From the NCBI GenBank assembly GCA_020137815.1, contig CM035356.1:2436406-2500405 (forward strand): a stretch of 64,000 bases of DNA, given 5' to 3'. Position numbers and translations under genes: made by a program. This document shows positions 30,054-48,847 of this stretch, one piece after another (the stretch's first letter is position 1; every line of letters begins with the position of its first letter). Origin of the DNA: Hormiphora californensis. Its lineage: Eukaryota > Ctenophora > Tentaculata > Cydippida > Pleurobrachiidae. The notes below the pieces were generated by a model. It did no database searches. It was not told the origin of the DNA and saw only the letters and a list, made by a program, of their open reading frames with translations.

Positions 30054-30271
30054 ATTGGAGAGAGTGATGTTAAATGTATGAAAATGATTTTTTATTGGAA
30101 TTAAAACTTCTTGTACTTCAAATTGTTTAAAAAACACTCGAAAGTTTTCCCACATTCTTAGTTTGGAATGCCAATCACAAGCAATTTCTTGGTTCTTGGC
30201 GGCAGTTCAGCTGTGATCTGGGACAACCGCCAACGCATATCTCCCACTCATATTGTAGACTTACCCACACA

Positions 30272-30358
<87 letters not shown>
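30272..30358. repeat. (CT)n microsatellite upstream of the P450 gene
   Basis: About 86 bp of nearly pure CT dinucleotide between the acidic-protein gene and the P450 start codon. Confidence 0.95.
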
Positions 30359-30360
<2 letters not shown>

Positions 30361-30481
30361 ACTATTCGAAGAGCACGTGTATGTTTACACTCTTACATTT
30401 GAAAGATCGAACGTTGCGGATATATCTTGAGGCTAGTGCATCATTCCGGCCTCTATTGCAAGTAGTTCACCTTGTTTCAAT

Positions 30482-37241
<6,760 letters not shown>

Positions 37242-37478
37242 AAACTGCCCAAAATCAGAATATATAAATCGAGTTTGATTATAATATGTCTGCTACGAAG
37301 CTGTGTTGAGAATCTCAATGAGTAATATTCGTGCATTCGTGCATTCGTTAATATGAAGCAGAGGATGTCAGATGTTCTTTATTTTATTGTTAAGTTATGA
37401 CCATTAATATGCTACTGATTTTTAAATTTACAACGAATTGTAAACATCACGACTACCGGTTAATAAGTTTTTCTAAAA

Positions 37479-37488
37479 ATAAAATAAA
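37479..37488 (+). terminator. Candidate poly(A) signals of the P450 gene
   Basis: Two overlapping AATAAA hexamers lie about 240 bp after the P450 stop. Possible FOP signals on the other strand (TTTATT at 37378-37388) lie to the left of these, so the convergent 3' ends may overlap. Confidence 0.4.
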
Positions 37489-37810
37489 CGCGTATTAAAT
37501 ACTTTGTACAACAATATAGATTTGTGTAACATTGGTAACATAGGTATGAAGGTGCATTCTGATTAACGGTAATATGGGATAGGGGTGTGTAATATGCGTG
37601 ATTTCTAAACAAAGGTATGGGTTCTAATAAGTATATGAAGCTTTTCAACAAACTCGGGCGTGGGAAGGTGCTCAAACAACAAAATAGAGTTTTTGAAAAA
37701 CACTCCAGTGTTCACTACTATACCCCGTAAAAAAGAGTACCTTGTGTGTTGGTGGGTGTTCACTACGTCTCGCATGCACATGATGTTTACCCGGCTCTAG
37801 GTCACTATAC

Positions 37811-40800
37811 CTAGAAGGTTATATCCTCCACATAGTCAGCATCACCGACACTATCTACAGAAATAGTGTGGTCCGAGGTCAACATGGAGTCGTCAGCCGT
37901 CGCAGGGCCACCCTGGGGGGACGAGAGGGAGTTGTTTAAAAAACATTAATAAAGAGTAAGTGGGATCTGTCAGAGCATTGGCCTGACCATATATATTCTC
38001 ATTTCTTTTTGGAGCGCACGAGAACTGTGGTCAGAGCATCGGCATGATAGAGTGGAATAGATAGCGGGTGGAATCTAGGTACTATTATTTTCTTATTGTC
38101 CATTATTAAGTAAGATTTCATTGTATGGGATGATCCCGGCCACTTAGATCATATTGTACTGATCACGTACTGATATTATAAACAGGGTCCTGCTCGCATA
38201 CAGGGACTAGAGAGGGCCAATAGTTTGAACTTGGATGGCCGGAGGATGGGAGAGGAAACGGAATGACGTGGAAAAACATGGAGAATCTAAAATTTAGAAT
38301 TAGTCTTCATCCTAACCGACTATTGAAGGGCATTATTATCCAAGACAAATACTAGTGAATTAATATATCCCAAATCTAGTGAACATGGAATTTCTTCCGC
38401 AGACCATATTACGACATGCATAATAACCTAAGTAGATTATTACTGATATATGTTTATTTGCACACATATTCGGGCATGGGCCTAGCCCCTAGGATATTAA
38501 CCAAATTTAAGCCGGTTTCGGGTCGGATAACGTAAAAACTCCGCGTTTTGATCGAGATTTTATCCTTATGCAGAGAATAGTTCGAAATACTAGAAGGCAA
38601 CTAGAGAAATTTCACCGTATATGCACCTTGATATGGTAACTGTTCTTGGAAACTCGTATCCGAATAACAGAACCGCGATCTATGCTGGTTTTGATTTTGA
38701 ATTTTGATTTCGTGTTGTGACCCCTATAAATATAGTTGTTAAAGCCATGTTATTCTACTGGACGTTCACTGAGTTATGCCCAACGTGTGCTGAACACTAG
38801 CTAGCCGAGTAGTTACCGGAGTAGTTACCCGTTCTATTATAGCTACGTAGTACTATATTCTTGTTATGTTCTAACCCTCCATTACATTTGTAAAAGAGGG
38901 TTGTTTTGCCGTGCGGGGCGCGGTGAAATAGGGCCGAGCAAGGCAACTGTATACCTTGTCTGTGGTAATCTTTCCAGAGGTCTGTAGGAGATCATCAATA
39001 TCAGATGTTACATCTTCAGTAGCTACACTTGCCTCAAAATCATCCTCATCATACATCTTATCGGTTGGAGTTTCTATAAAGAAAGATGGGGTTAGATATT
39101 GTTGAGTATCATCAGCTGTACGAGCTGTAGCTAGAGAGGGGTTAGCTTGTGTGGAGGGGTAATTTCATTACAGTCGGACCCCGATTTACCGGAACCCCGA
39201 TTTACCGGGAGCATAATCTTCCCCCGAAATAGGAATTTAACAGTATTTGACCCCGATATACCGGGCAGCCCGATTTACCGGGCAAAACCCTTTCCCCCGA
39301 GCATCCCGGTAAATCGGGGTCCGACTGTACCAAAGCTAGAGAGGGGTTATAGATGAGCAGCTGTAGGGGTTTCTAGAGAGGGGTTATAGATGAGCAGCTG
39401 TAGGGGTTTCTAGAGAGGGGTTATAGATGAGCAGCTGTAGGGGTTTCTGGAGAGGGGTTATAGATGAGCAGCTGTAGGGGTTTCTGGAGAGGGGTTATAG
39501 ATGAGCAGCTGTAGGGGTTTCTGGAGAGGGGTTATAGATGAGCATCTGTAGGGGTTTCTGGAGAGGGGTTATAGATGAGCAGCTGTAGGGGTTTCTGGAG
39601 AGGGGTTATAGATGAGCAGCTGTAGGGGTTTCTAGGAGAGGGGTTATAGATGAGCAGCTTGTAGGGGTTTCTAGGAGAGGGGTTATAGATGAGCAGCTGT
39701 AGGGGTTTCTGGAGAGGGGTTATAGATGAGCAGCTGTAGGGGTTTCTAGAGAGGGGTTATAGATGAGCAACTGTAGGGGTTTCTAGAGAGGGGTTATAGA
39801 TGAGCAGCTGTAGGGGTTTCTGGAGAGGGGTTATAGATGAGCAGCTGTAGGGGTTTCTAGAGAGGGGTTATAGATGAGCAGTTGTAGGGGTTTCTAGAGA
39901 GGGGTTATAGATGAGCAGCTGTAGGGGTTTCTGGAGAGGGGTTATAGATGAGCAGTTGTAGGGGTTTCTAGGAGAGGGGTTATAGATGAGCATCTGTAGG
40001 GGTTTCTGGAGAGGGGTTATAGATGAGCATCTGTAGGGGTTTCTGGAGAGGGGTTATAGATGAGCAGCTGTAGGGGGTTATACAGATGGAGAGAGAGAGA
40101 GTGGGATTGCGAAAAACGAATACGAGAGAGCAAAATTGAGGAGATTATTCAATTTTAACATGATTGGCCCTCACACTCAAATAGTCCTGAGATATAACTC
40201 GGTTTGCAAATATTTTCACGTGTACAGTTACTGTATCACCCCCTGATCGTGGCCACTTGTGGTGGAGACTAGACTGGATATGATGCTATTGCTGTCATGT
40301 TGCTCGTGGCCCATATCGTGGTCATTTCGTGCATTTTGTTTTATCAAACCCCAATTCTTGCTAAACATTTTCGTTTTACGGTATCTAAGAAACACTTCAG
40401 CCCGTTTGGCCCCTCCCTCCCCCTCCCCCATGGCTTAACATGTGTCAATGTTGCTCTCTCCCACCACGCCCCGCCACAAAGGTCCATCATATTTCCAACT
40501 AACTTGTTGGGAAAATGTTCTAGGTAAGTATAACATCCTTCCCAAAAAGTTATTTAGAATCTAACCCACTAATGAGGTTAAAACCCGAAAATGCCCCACT
40601 GAGTTAGTTAGAACTTAAAAGAAAATATGGAGTTAGTAAGAAAAGTTGAGGGACGGTTTGTGGAAAATTCGGTAGAAAGCCCGTAGAAAGTGATATTGGA
40701 TTTGCAGGGGTGGAACTGGAGGAGTAGGTTCACGCCATTAGGAAAAAAGGTAATGGAGGTCGAAGTGATGGCCGTTGATTCAGTGTGTTGGTGTGTCCCC

Positions 40801-43424
40801 GAAGGGGGTAAAATCTCTAAGTATAACTCAAAGTATACGGACCCTACCCCATTTGCACCCAAACAATAAACAAGTAAAGCTGAAATATTTCAGATTTTCG
40901 AATTTTCCAATCAGCCATGTCCTATCATCTCTATCATGAATGGATATGTGGCGACTAATCGGGGTGATAGAGGTAGAGAATTACATATTATATCATATAA
41001 GTGTGTGATTACAACTGCTTATGAGCGTGAAAATTAGGTCTATATTGGGTCAAAAATGTATCACCCCGATATACCAGCTGCAACCCCGATTGCCAATGTA
41101 CCGGGCAAAATGGCTTCCCCCGAGCATCCCGGTAAATCGACTGTAGTACCATGCCCCGGTTTAATAATTATGTTGCAACGCTCTCTTTACTACTAAGTAG
41201 TTATCAATATAATAAATCAATCCGGGTAGTATATAACGACTGCAGTACTGTATGCTGGGGGGTGCGACATGTTAATTTTGTTAACTTTGTTAATATTAAC
41301 ATCGCGAAAATAGGTGATTTATTAACAAGATTAACAAAACGTTAACAAACGTTAACAAATGCCATTTATGCCATCTAAATCACCTTTAGCGCGTGTTTTT
41401 GGTATTAAACAATTGTTCTGCGAGCAAAGTTGTTCCTTCTGCACGATTTGCACACCCCTACTACCTCTACTACGGCTTTTCTACAGCGATTTGGTTCATT
41501 ATGTAAATTTTAATAAAAACTAGCAAAACTAAACCGCAATTGAAGTCAATTGACCCTATAGGGTCCTAATCCACATTTTTCAACCCTAAAAACTAAATAA
41601 GACTCATGATTTTACCTTGAAACAAAAAATATCCCAAAAATCAATTTTCTAAAAAAACACAAGGATTTGTAGCGAAGCAAATTTTCAATCTTTGACCAAA
41701 AAATTGATTTTGGAAATATTTTCTTTCTTTTTCCAACAGAAACGTTGTGCATCATCTTCTTTCGTCCAAAGAATCGATTATCAATGAAAAATTACGTTAA
41801 AGTGAGATTTTGTACGCTAAATTGAAATCATTGTGACTTTGGATTTTTATCGATTTTGAGCCAAAAAACATGTATGCCGGACTTTGGTTATCGGAAGAGG
41901 CCTTGTTTGGGTATATTTGTGTTAGATAAGTCATTAAACTATAAAATTAAACCAGTTAAAGAAGTACTCTCAACCAATAAGAACAGTCTTTTAGCATTTG
42001 TTAACTTTGTTAATTTTGTTAATTAACGTTAATTAACAAAATCGAAAAAAGAGGTGATTTATTAACAATTAACATGTCGTCCCCCCCTGTATGCTTTAAC
42101 TTGTTATGTCCTAACCCTTCCTTTATAACGCTCGACCGAAAAGAGCTAGGCAAGCTTTTATAACTTACTTATTCGACCCTCCTTCCCCCGCCCCGGGGAA
42201 CAAAACAAGCTTTTATAACTTACTTATTCCAATGTTGTCCAGTTTCTTGCTGAGATCCTTGCATTCATCCTCCCACTCTTTCGTTGACATTCCCCCATCC
42301 TGCAATTGTTGAACTTAACAACAAGCAATGAACTGGGTTATAGTGGATAGTGTGGATAGAGTTATAGAACAAGATCAGGTTTTTAAAGGTAGGGGTAGCC
42401 CCATTCAAAACAATTTGAAACAACCACTTAGAATGAAATATCAAGTAGATCTAGATCATCTCTGGGGTGCGAAAATTCTGTAGGGGTAGTCGGGGAAAAG
42501 GACGAGGACAACTCTTACAGTAGAGTCCCAGTTGAGGGGACTATCAGTGGGGAGGGGCATTGTGAATTTGATAAAAAAACCCAAGGGAGATGAAAAACTA
42601 GTGAAACAGGAATGAATTCAGAAGCTGCAAGTATAACTAAAAATAAAATCCAACCTGTTGACCCTGCCTGCAGCTGCGAGACATGAATACCATTATATAA
42701 TGCAACTGGTTATACATAATTGGTTAGAGGCTTATTATTATACCTCATTGCAGCGATAATTTCAGAAACGTATCAGGATTTTAAGTTTTTACAGGTAAGG
42801 GGGAGTTGTGCGGATCACATCGTATAATGTGATTTCATTTTCCTGATTTTAAAGATCCAAGAATCAGTTACCTTGTCAGTTGGAAGATCCTCCGATAGAT
42901 TCTCAGTAATGTGTTCTGAGATCTGCTCAGAAATTGGGGAATCCTCTCTTTGCGGCTGAAATTGTGTTTGAAAGAAATTTAAAATTGAGTAGATGAGATC
43001 AAAGTTACGAGAGGATTTCTGAGAAAAAGTTGGTGCAATTAAAATCTTTGGTACACGACCTGTTTTGCATTTAGCTGTGTACTACTCATAACCTTCGCAC
43101 GATCAGAAAGTTGGGTATGATATCCCCTCGTTTTCTCCCTCCTGTGCTGTCCTCTCACGATGTTGCACACGCTACATTTAGTTAGTTCCCAAAAAGAGAG
43201 GGGACATCGTACCCAACAGAAAGTAACAGGTGTAACTAAATTACCTGTGCAGTGTATTTGTTTAGCATCTCATCAATGGGTTTTCTGTTGCTGAGGAAGT
43301 CCATGCTGTCGTTGACACCTGCAGGAGCTATCACATCGTCCTGGATACTTGTTGGGGAGGCTGATCGGAGGTGGACGTTGTGTCCCGTTACCCGCTGATG
43401 AAGGGGGAGAGAGTGAGGGAGAGA

Positions 43425-43473
<49 letters not shown>

Positions 43474-45762
43474 AGCGGAGGATCTGACTTGCATCTCTGC
43501 GTCATACCCCTTACTCGCGTCTTGCTCTCTCTCTCTCTCAGTCTCGTTCTCTTCGTCCTCGCTCTCCCGTTTCTCTCGTCTCCTCTTCTGCTCTCTCCTT
43601 TTCTCTCCCTTTCTCTCTGTCTTCCTTCTCTTTCTGCTTCTCTCTCCCCCTCTCCCGTCCTCTAAAAGGGAAATTTAGAAAAAAAAAAGTTTTTACGGGG
43701 AAGGGGGAGGGCATAAATTTTGGGGGATTTATTTTTGGGTTTAAGATTTTACCTTGCTTTGGTCCCCGATTAGTTTTCAGTTTTTCTGAGTCGCTGGGGG
43801 GTTCCTCTCTTTCCCGGGGTTTGGGGTTTTTTTTTTTTTTTTAAAAAAATTTTTCCCATTTCCCTTTCTTTTCCGCTTTTTCTTTGCTGGTACTAATACC
43901 TTCCCCAAAAAAAGTTTTTTTCCCCCTTTTTTCCCCTTTTGTTTCGTTTTCCCGATTTGTTTTTTTTAAAAGGGGGGGACCTTTTTGAATCTAATGAACA
44001 AAACCGGGGTTTTAAAAATTTTTTAGCTTCCCAAAACCTTTTTTTTCTTTTTTAAACCCTTTTTTGGGGGAAAAAACCCCCCCCTTAAAATTTGGGGGTT
44101 TTTTTGGGGAAAGGGGTTTAGTTTTTTTCCCCCTTTCCCCCCTTTTTTTAAGGGGAAAATGGGGGGGAAAAGGGGGGGGAAAAAAAGGGAAAAAAAGGGG
44201 GAGGTTTTTTGGGGAAAAACAAAAAAATTTGTTTAAAATTACCCGATAAAAGAACTTTTAAAAGTAGGAAAAAAAAATTTTTTTGTGCCAATTTTTTTAA
44301 AAAAGTTTTTCGCGTGGCGAACCAATTCTAATTTACTGATCCTTTTTTAAACCCCCCTCAAGGTTTTTTAAAAAAAATTTTTTTAAAGGGGTAAAAATTT
44401 TAAATTTTTAAATTTTTCAATTGCGGGGGTTTTTTTTAGGGGACCCGGTTTTGGGGGAACCCCGGAAAATGGCTAGTTTTCCCAACTTTTTCTATTTTAC
44501 GGTCCTTTTTTTTTTCCCAATCAAGACGGGAGGGGACCCTAATTTTTTTTTAAAAGGGTTTTAAACCCCCTTTGGCTTTTTTAAACCCTTTTTAGTAAAA
44601 ATTTTTTTCCCTTCTCCCCCCCCCTTTCCTCCCTTCCTCTTGCTCCTTTCCCTTCTCCCTTTTCCCCTTTTCCTTCTCTCTCTTCCCGCTCTCCCCCCTT
44701 CTCTCTCCCCTTTTTTCCCCCCTCTCCCCCCTTTCCTCCTCCCCCTCTTTTCCTCTCCTCTCCCCCCTTTTCTTTTTTTCTTCTCTCCTCCTTTTTTTCC
44801 CTTTTTTTTTTTTTTTTTTTTTTAAAAAACCCCCCCTCGACTTTTTCGTAGAATCCCCCAATTTTTGGGGGGCCCCCCCTTTTTTTTAAAAAGGGGCCCC
44901 AAAGAGTGCACTCCCCCTTTCCCCCCCTTTTCCCCTTCTCCATACCTCTTTCTCTTTTTCCTCTTCTCCCCCCCTCTTTTTTTTCAACATGCCAGTCTCC
45001 TTAAATTTTCCCCCGGTCCATCAGGGGGTTCTTATAGTATTATTATTAGCCACACCCTATTTGGGACTACTATTCGAGCGTCATAGTCCTTGCGGCTTGC
45101 AGTATTCAGGTCTTTGGGGATGACTACCGTAAACGTAGTAATTATAAAGATTAATAAAAATTGCAGCTCTAGTCCCTAGATGAACTTGTCTATTAAAAAA
45201 CAATTTTGCAACTTGCCTAAATTGTATCGTTTTGTCTTTTAAAATTTAAAAACTGTTAAAAATGAGGGGGACAGAGGAAAAGGAGGGGGGGGGTCTATAT
45301 GACGATTGCAGGTGCAATGCAGGTATAAAGCCCCCCCCCCCCCTTCGGCCCTTCCTCCCCTCATTAACAGTTTGAAGCCGTGACTGACGAGTTCTTCTTT
45401 ATATTCAGAGGAGCTGGAAGAGGGACGATGTTGGTAAAATAATTAATGGAGAACACAGTTTTCTAGGCATACCCTTTTTTACTATTTCCAAGAAACTGCA
45501 ATTTATACCCAGTAAAGGGATATATAGGCTTGGGGCACTCGGGCAGTATAAAAGTTAGAAACTTGTACTTTGTAGCGTCGAACATAGAACAGTATTACTA
45601 ATAGGTTGTACTAAAATGGGACTAAAATTCATTAGCTTATCTTGTGCCAGTTATCGATTCTAGAACAATCCGTAGAATAATCCGTAGAACAATACCGTAT
45701 AGCCTGTTTAGATAATATCCACTGTTATTGTAACCTATCTTCTGAGTGCAGTAGAGAGATGG

Positions 45763-45835
<73 letters not shown>

Positions 45836-45846
45836 CAGAGAGGAGA

Positions 45847-45878
<32 letters not shown>

Positions 45879-45967
45879 GAAGAGAAGAGAGAGAGAGAGA
45901 GAGAGAGAGATGAGAGAGGGAGAGAGAGAGAGAGAGGAGAAAGAGAGAGAGAGAGAGAGAGGGGGGG

Positions 45968-46005
<38 letters not shown>

Positions 46006-48711
46006 AGAGACAGAGCTACTCTACCAGCCGCTACCTTGTGCTTCCATCCCTGTTGGACGGCTCACATTTCATCAATTCTAAAGAACCAACTGCACTGCCA
46101 TTCCCAACTCTCTCTCCCTCTCTCTCTCTCTATCTCTCTTTCTCTCTCTCTCTTGCTGAGCACATGACCGATTTAATACCCACTCATAGTGGTCGCGTGA
46201 ATCCCCACGCCAGCAGCAACCATCCTTGCGTGGCCATCTTAACTTGTTGTTTTTCCCGGTTTGCTGATGTCGTCACTCCCAGCTTTTTCACTCCGATTTT
46301 AAATTACCTTTCTCTCTCCCACGGGGGGCATGGTGGATCTGAGTCTTCTGAAGAACACAACACGATGATCACCACATACCATGTCCATTAAAAATGCTCT
46401 CTTCTGTAACTTTGTCACATTACTCGATGTATCGGTCCCCCCTGTTATTATACATGTAGGTCGAGAGCCTATACTGCTAAGATAAACCTATGTAATGTCA
46501 ATTGTACATGTGCCTTTATCTAGCCAAGCTCCCACCTTTAGTTTAGTTTTTTAAATATTTGATATGCTTCTGTAATACAATAATTTAGTTTGTTACTCGG
46601 ACTCCATTATATACACATAGATTATAATATATCCCGGTAGTCTACTTGTGTTTCATTATCATCATTCCCCCAAGCTCTAAACAATGAGAAGTCTTGTGCA
46701 GCAAGGAATTGTTATGGCATCCAAGAGCAGACAGGATAAAATCAACTATATTCGGAGGCTGGGGTATTCCGAGAAACTGGCTGACGATATTCTGAGAAAA
46801 AACGGTGATCGATTGAGCGAGAGCGAACTACTTCGACATGTCATGAATGAGGCAACAAAGGTAAATTATGGGAGATATCTAACTGGGGGAACCACTTCAA
46901 AGACCTTCTTATCCCCTTTTACCCACATTTAACCCTTTTCCCACTTGCATTATCTCCTTGCATTTTCCTTTTCTAACGGTTCTACAAATCGTGTTCCAAT
47001 AGTTCTACCCTGTGGCCCCATATAAAGTCGGATGTTTTTGAAGTCACTCTTCTCTTGTGCTCGTTTTTTTTGCGTGCCTATAAGTTATCACATGATATCG
47101 GGTGGCAACTTCAAAAAATTCGACCTATCCCAGCCCCTCCTTATTGCCACATTTTCTCCCGGCATTCTGCAGACTTATCTGATAAGTTCTGATCTAATGT
47201 AATCAACAATGGCATGTGATACGCGGCCATCCGTGATATGTAGTACGGCCAGCGCAGTGCAACTCGATTACATAGTCCCTCTCTTTCTCACTCTCTCTGC
47301 CACCGGCCGTCCTATCGCGTGAGATAACAAGAGAACCACCCCCATCGCCGGGGTTCAGTATATTATGTCATTATACCACCCGGGCTCCCAACTATGGCAC
47401 GTACAGTTAACCCGATATCAAGTCCCATTTTATAACCCTATTTTAATTTCCCCCTCAGAGCCCTATTTTATAATCACCTCTCCTCTTCACAACCCCATTT
47501 TAACACATTTCTCCCCTCCTCAGAGCGAGAGGACGAAACCCAAGGCAGACTACCTGAATCACCAGGATAGCTTCAGGAAACAGGACGGCACTGCGTTGAA
47601 GAAACCCATCTGGAAGAGAAAGAGGCATACGTGATGGAAGCTGGATGTGTAGGGTCACTATGCTCGATATAACTCCATAACTCCAACTGAGAGAGATACG
47701 ATCTCGTTGAACGGTGGAACAAGAGATGCAAGAGACAGTAGGTTGGTGAGATGAGATGGACTGAACAATGTGGGTGGACACTAATATTTGCAAGAGAGAT
47801 GTGGGTGGACACTAATATTTGCAAGCAATATATTACATGTAAATCAGATTATAATTGATAAGCCCCTAATCTGTGATAGGGAGCAAGATAGAGGAGATGA
47901 ATTTCTCAGTTTTACACCAAACCCGCGACCGATGTGTCAGACCCTTATATGAGATGGTAGGGTAGCGACTGGCTATTTGAAATGGCGGCTAATTTGAAAC
48001 ACCCCCTCTACAGGCCAGCAGGTGTCCCAGATTTGGATTTTTAGACATCGGTGGGCTTGGCATGAGTTCTGACAAGCCCACTGATGTCTAAAAATCCAAA
48101 TCTGGTGCACCTGCTGGCTTGTAGAGGGGGTGTTTAAAATTAGCCGCCATTTCAAATAGCCAGTCGCTACCCTAAATACAGAGTGGTATTCACTAACATA
48201 TCGTAACACCAATTTATTTTGGTATTAATTGAAATTAAATTGTTTAATTGTGTTTTACCCTAGTCAAGTACTATTTGGTTTATCAGGCCCTTAAAAAATT
48301 CTGTCACGAGTGCCTCTTTATCTCCGGTACGGGACCAGATAAATTCCGTAGAATTCGTCTCTTCTTCTTTGAAATCTATACTCCAGAACAAGCTTTTAAA
48401 ATACTTCCACCGAACTAATTTTATACCCTCTCCTCTCTCCCTTATCCTCTATTTCTACCCACCCCCCTTTTCCCACCCTATCTAGCCGATTAGCTAACTG
48501 AATTATGACGGAAGTGAAGCGCGGTGTGTCGGCTTGTGCCAAACAACAGCAGAGGGGCATGAGTAATGGGAGAGAGACATTGACAAAAATAGTTGTGAAA
48601 TTCTCAGTACCCTCTAATTTCGTTTCCATCATTTCTAGTTGTAGTTTCCCCTCTTATTACTTTTAATCTCAATCTAAAATGAGATAGAGATAGCTATGAG
48701 AGAGAAAAAGA

Positions 48712-48765
<54 letters not shown>

Positions 48766-48813
48766 CAGAGAGAGAGAGACAGAGAGAGAGACAGAGAGAG
48801 AGACAGAGACAGG

Positions 48814-48847
<34 letters not shown>

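Noticed and set aside
39338-40075. CRISPR-like array
   Set aside because: The unit repeats head to tail with no unique spacers, in a eukaryotic intron; it is a minisatellite.
44581-44943. Lys/Gly/Glu-rich 120-codon frame
   Set aside because: It lies wholly in the homopolymer-rich, probably erroneous block.
46301-46340. Possible extra FOP exon (KTQIHHAPRGREK)
   Set aside because: It has an acceptor and a donor, but its end phase does not fit the next known exon, and similarity to the FOP linker is too weak to include.
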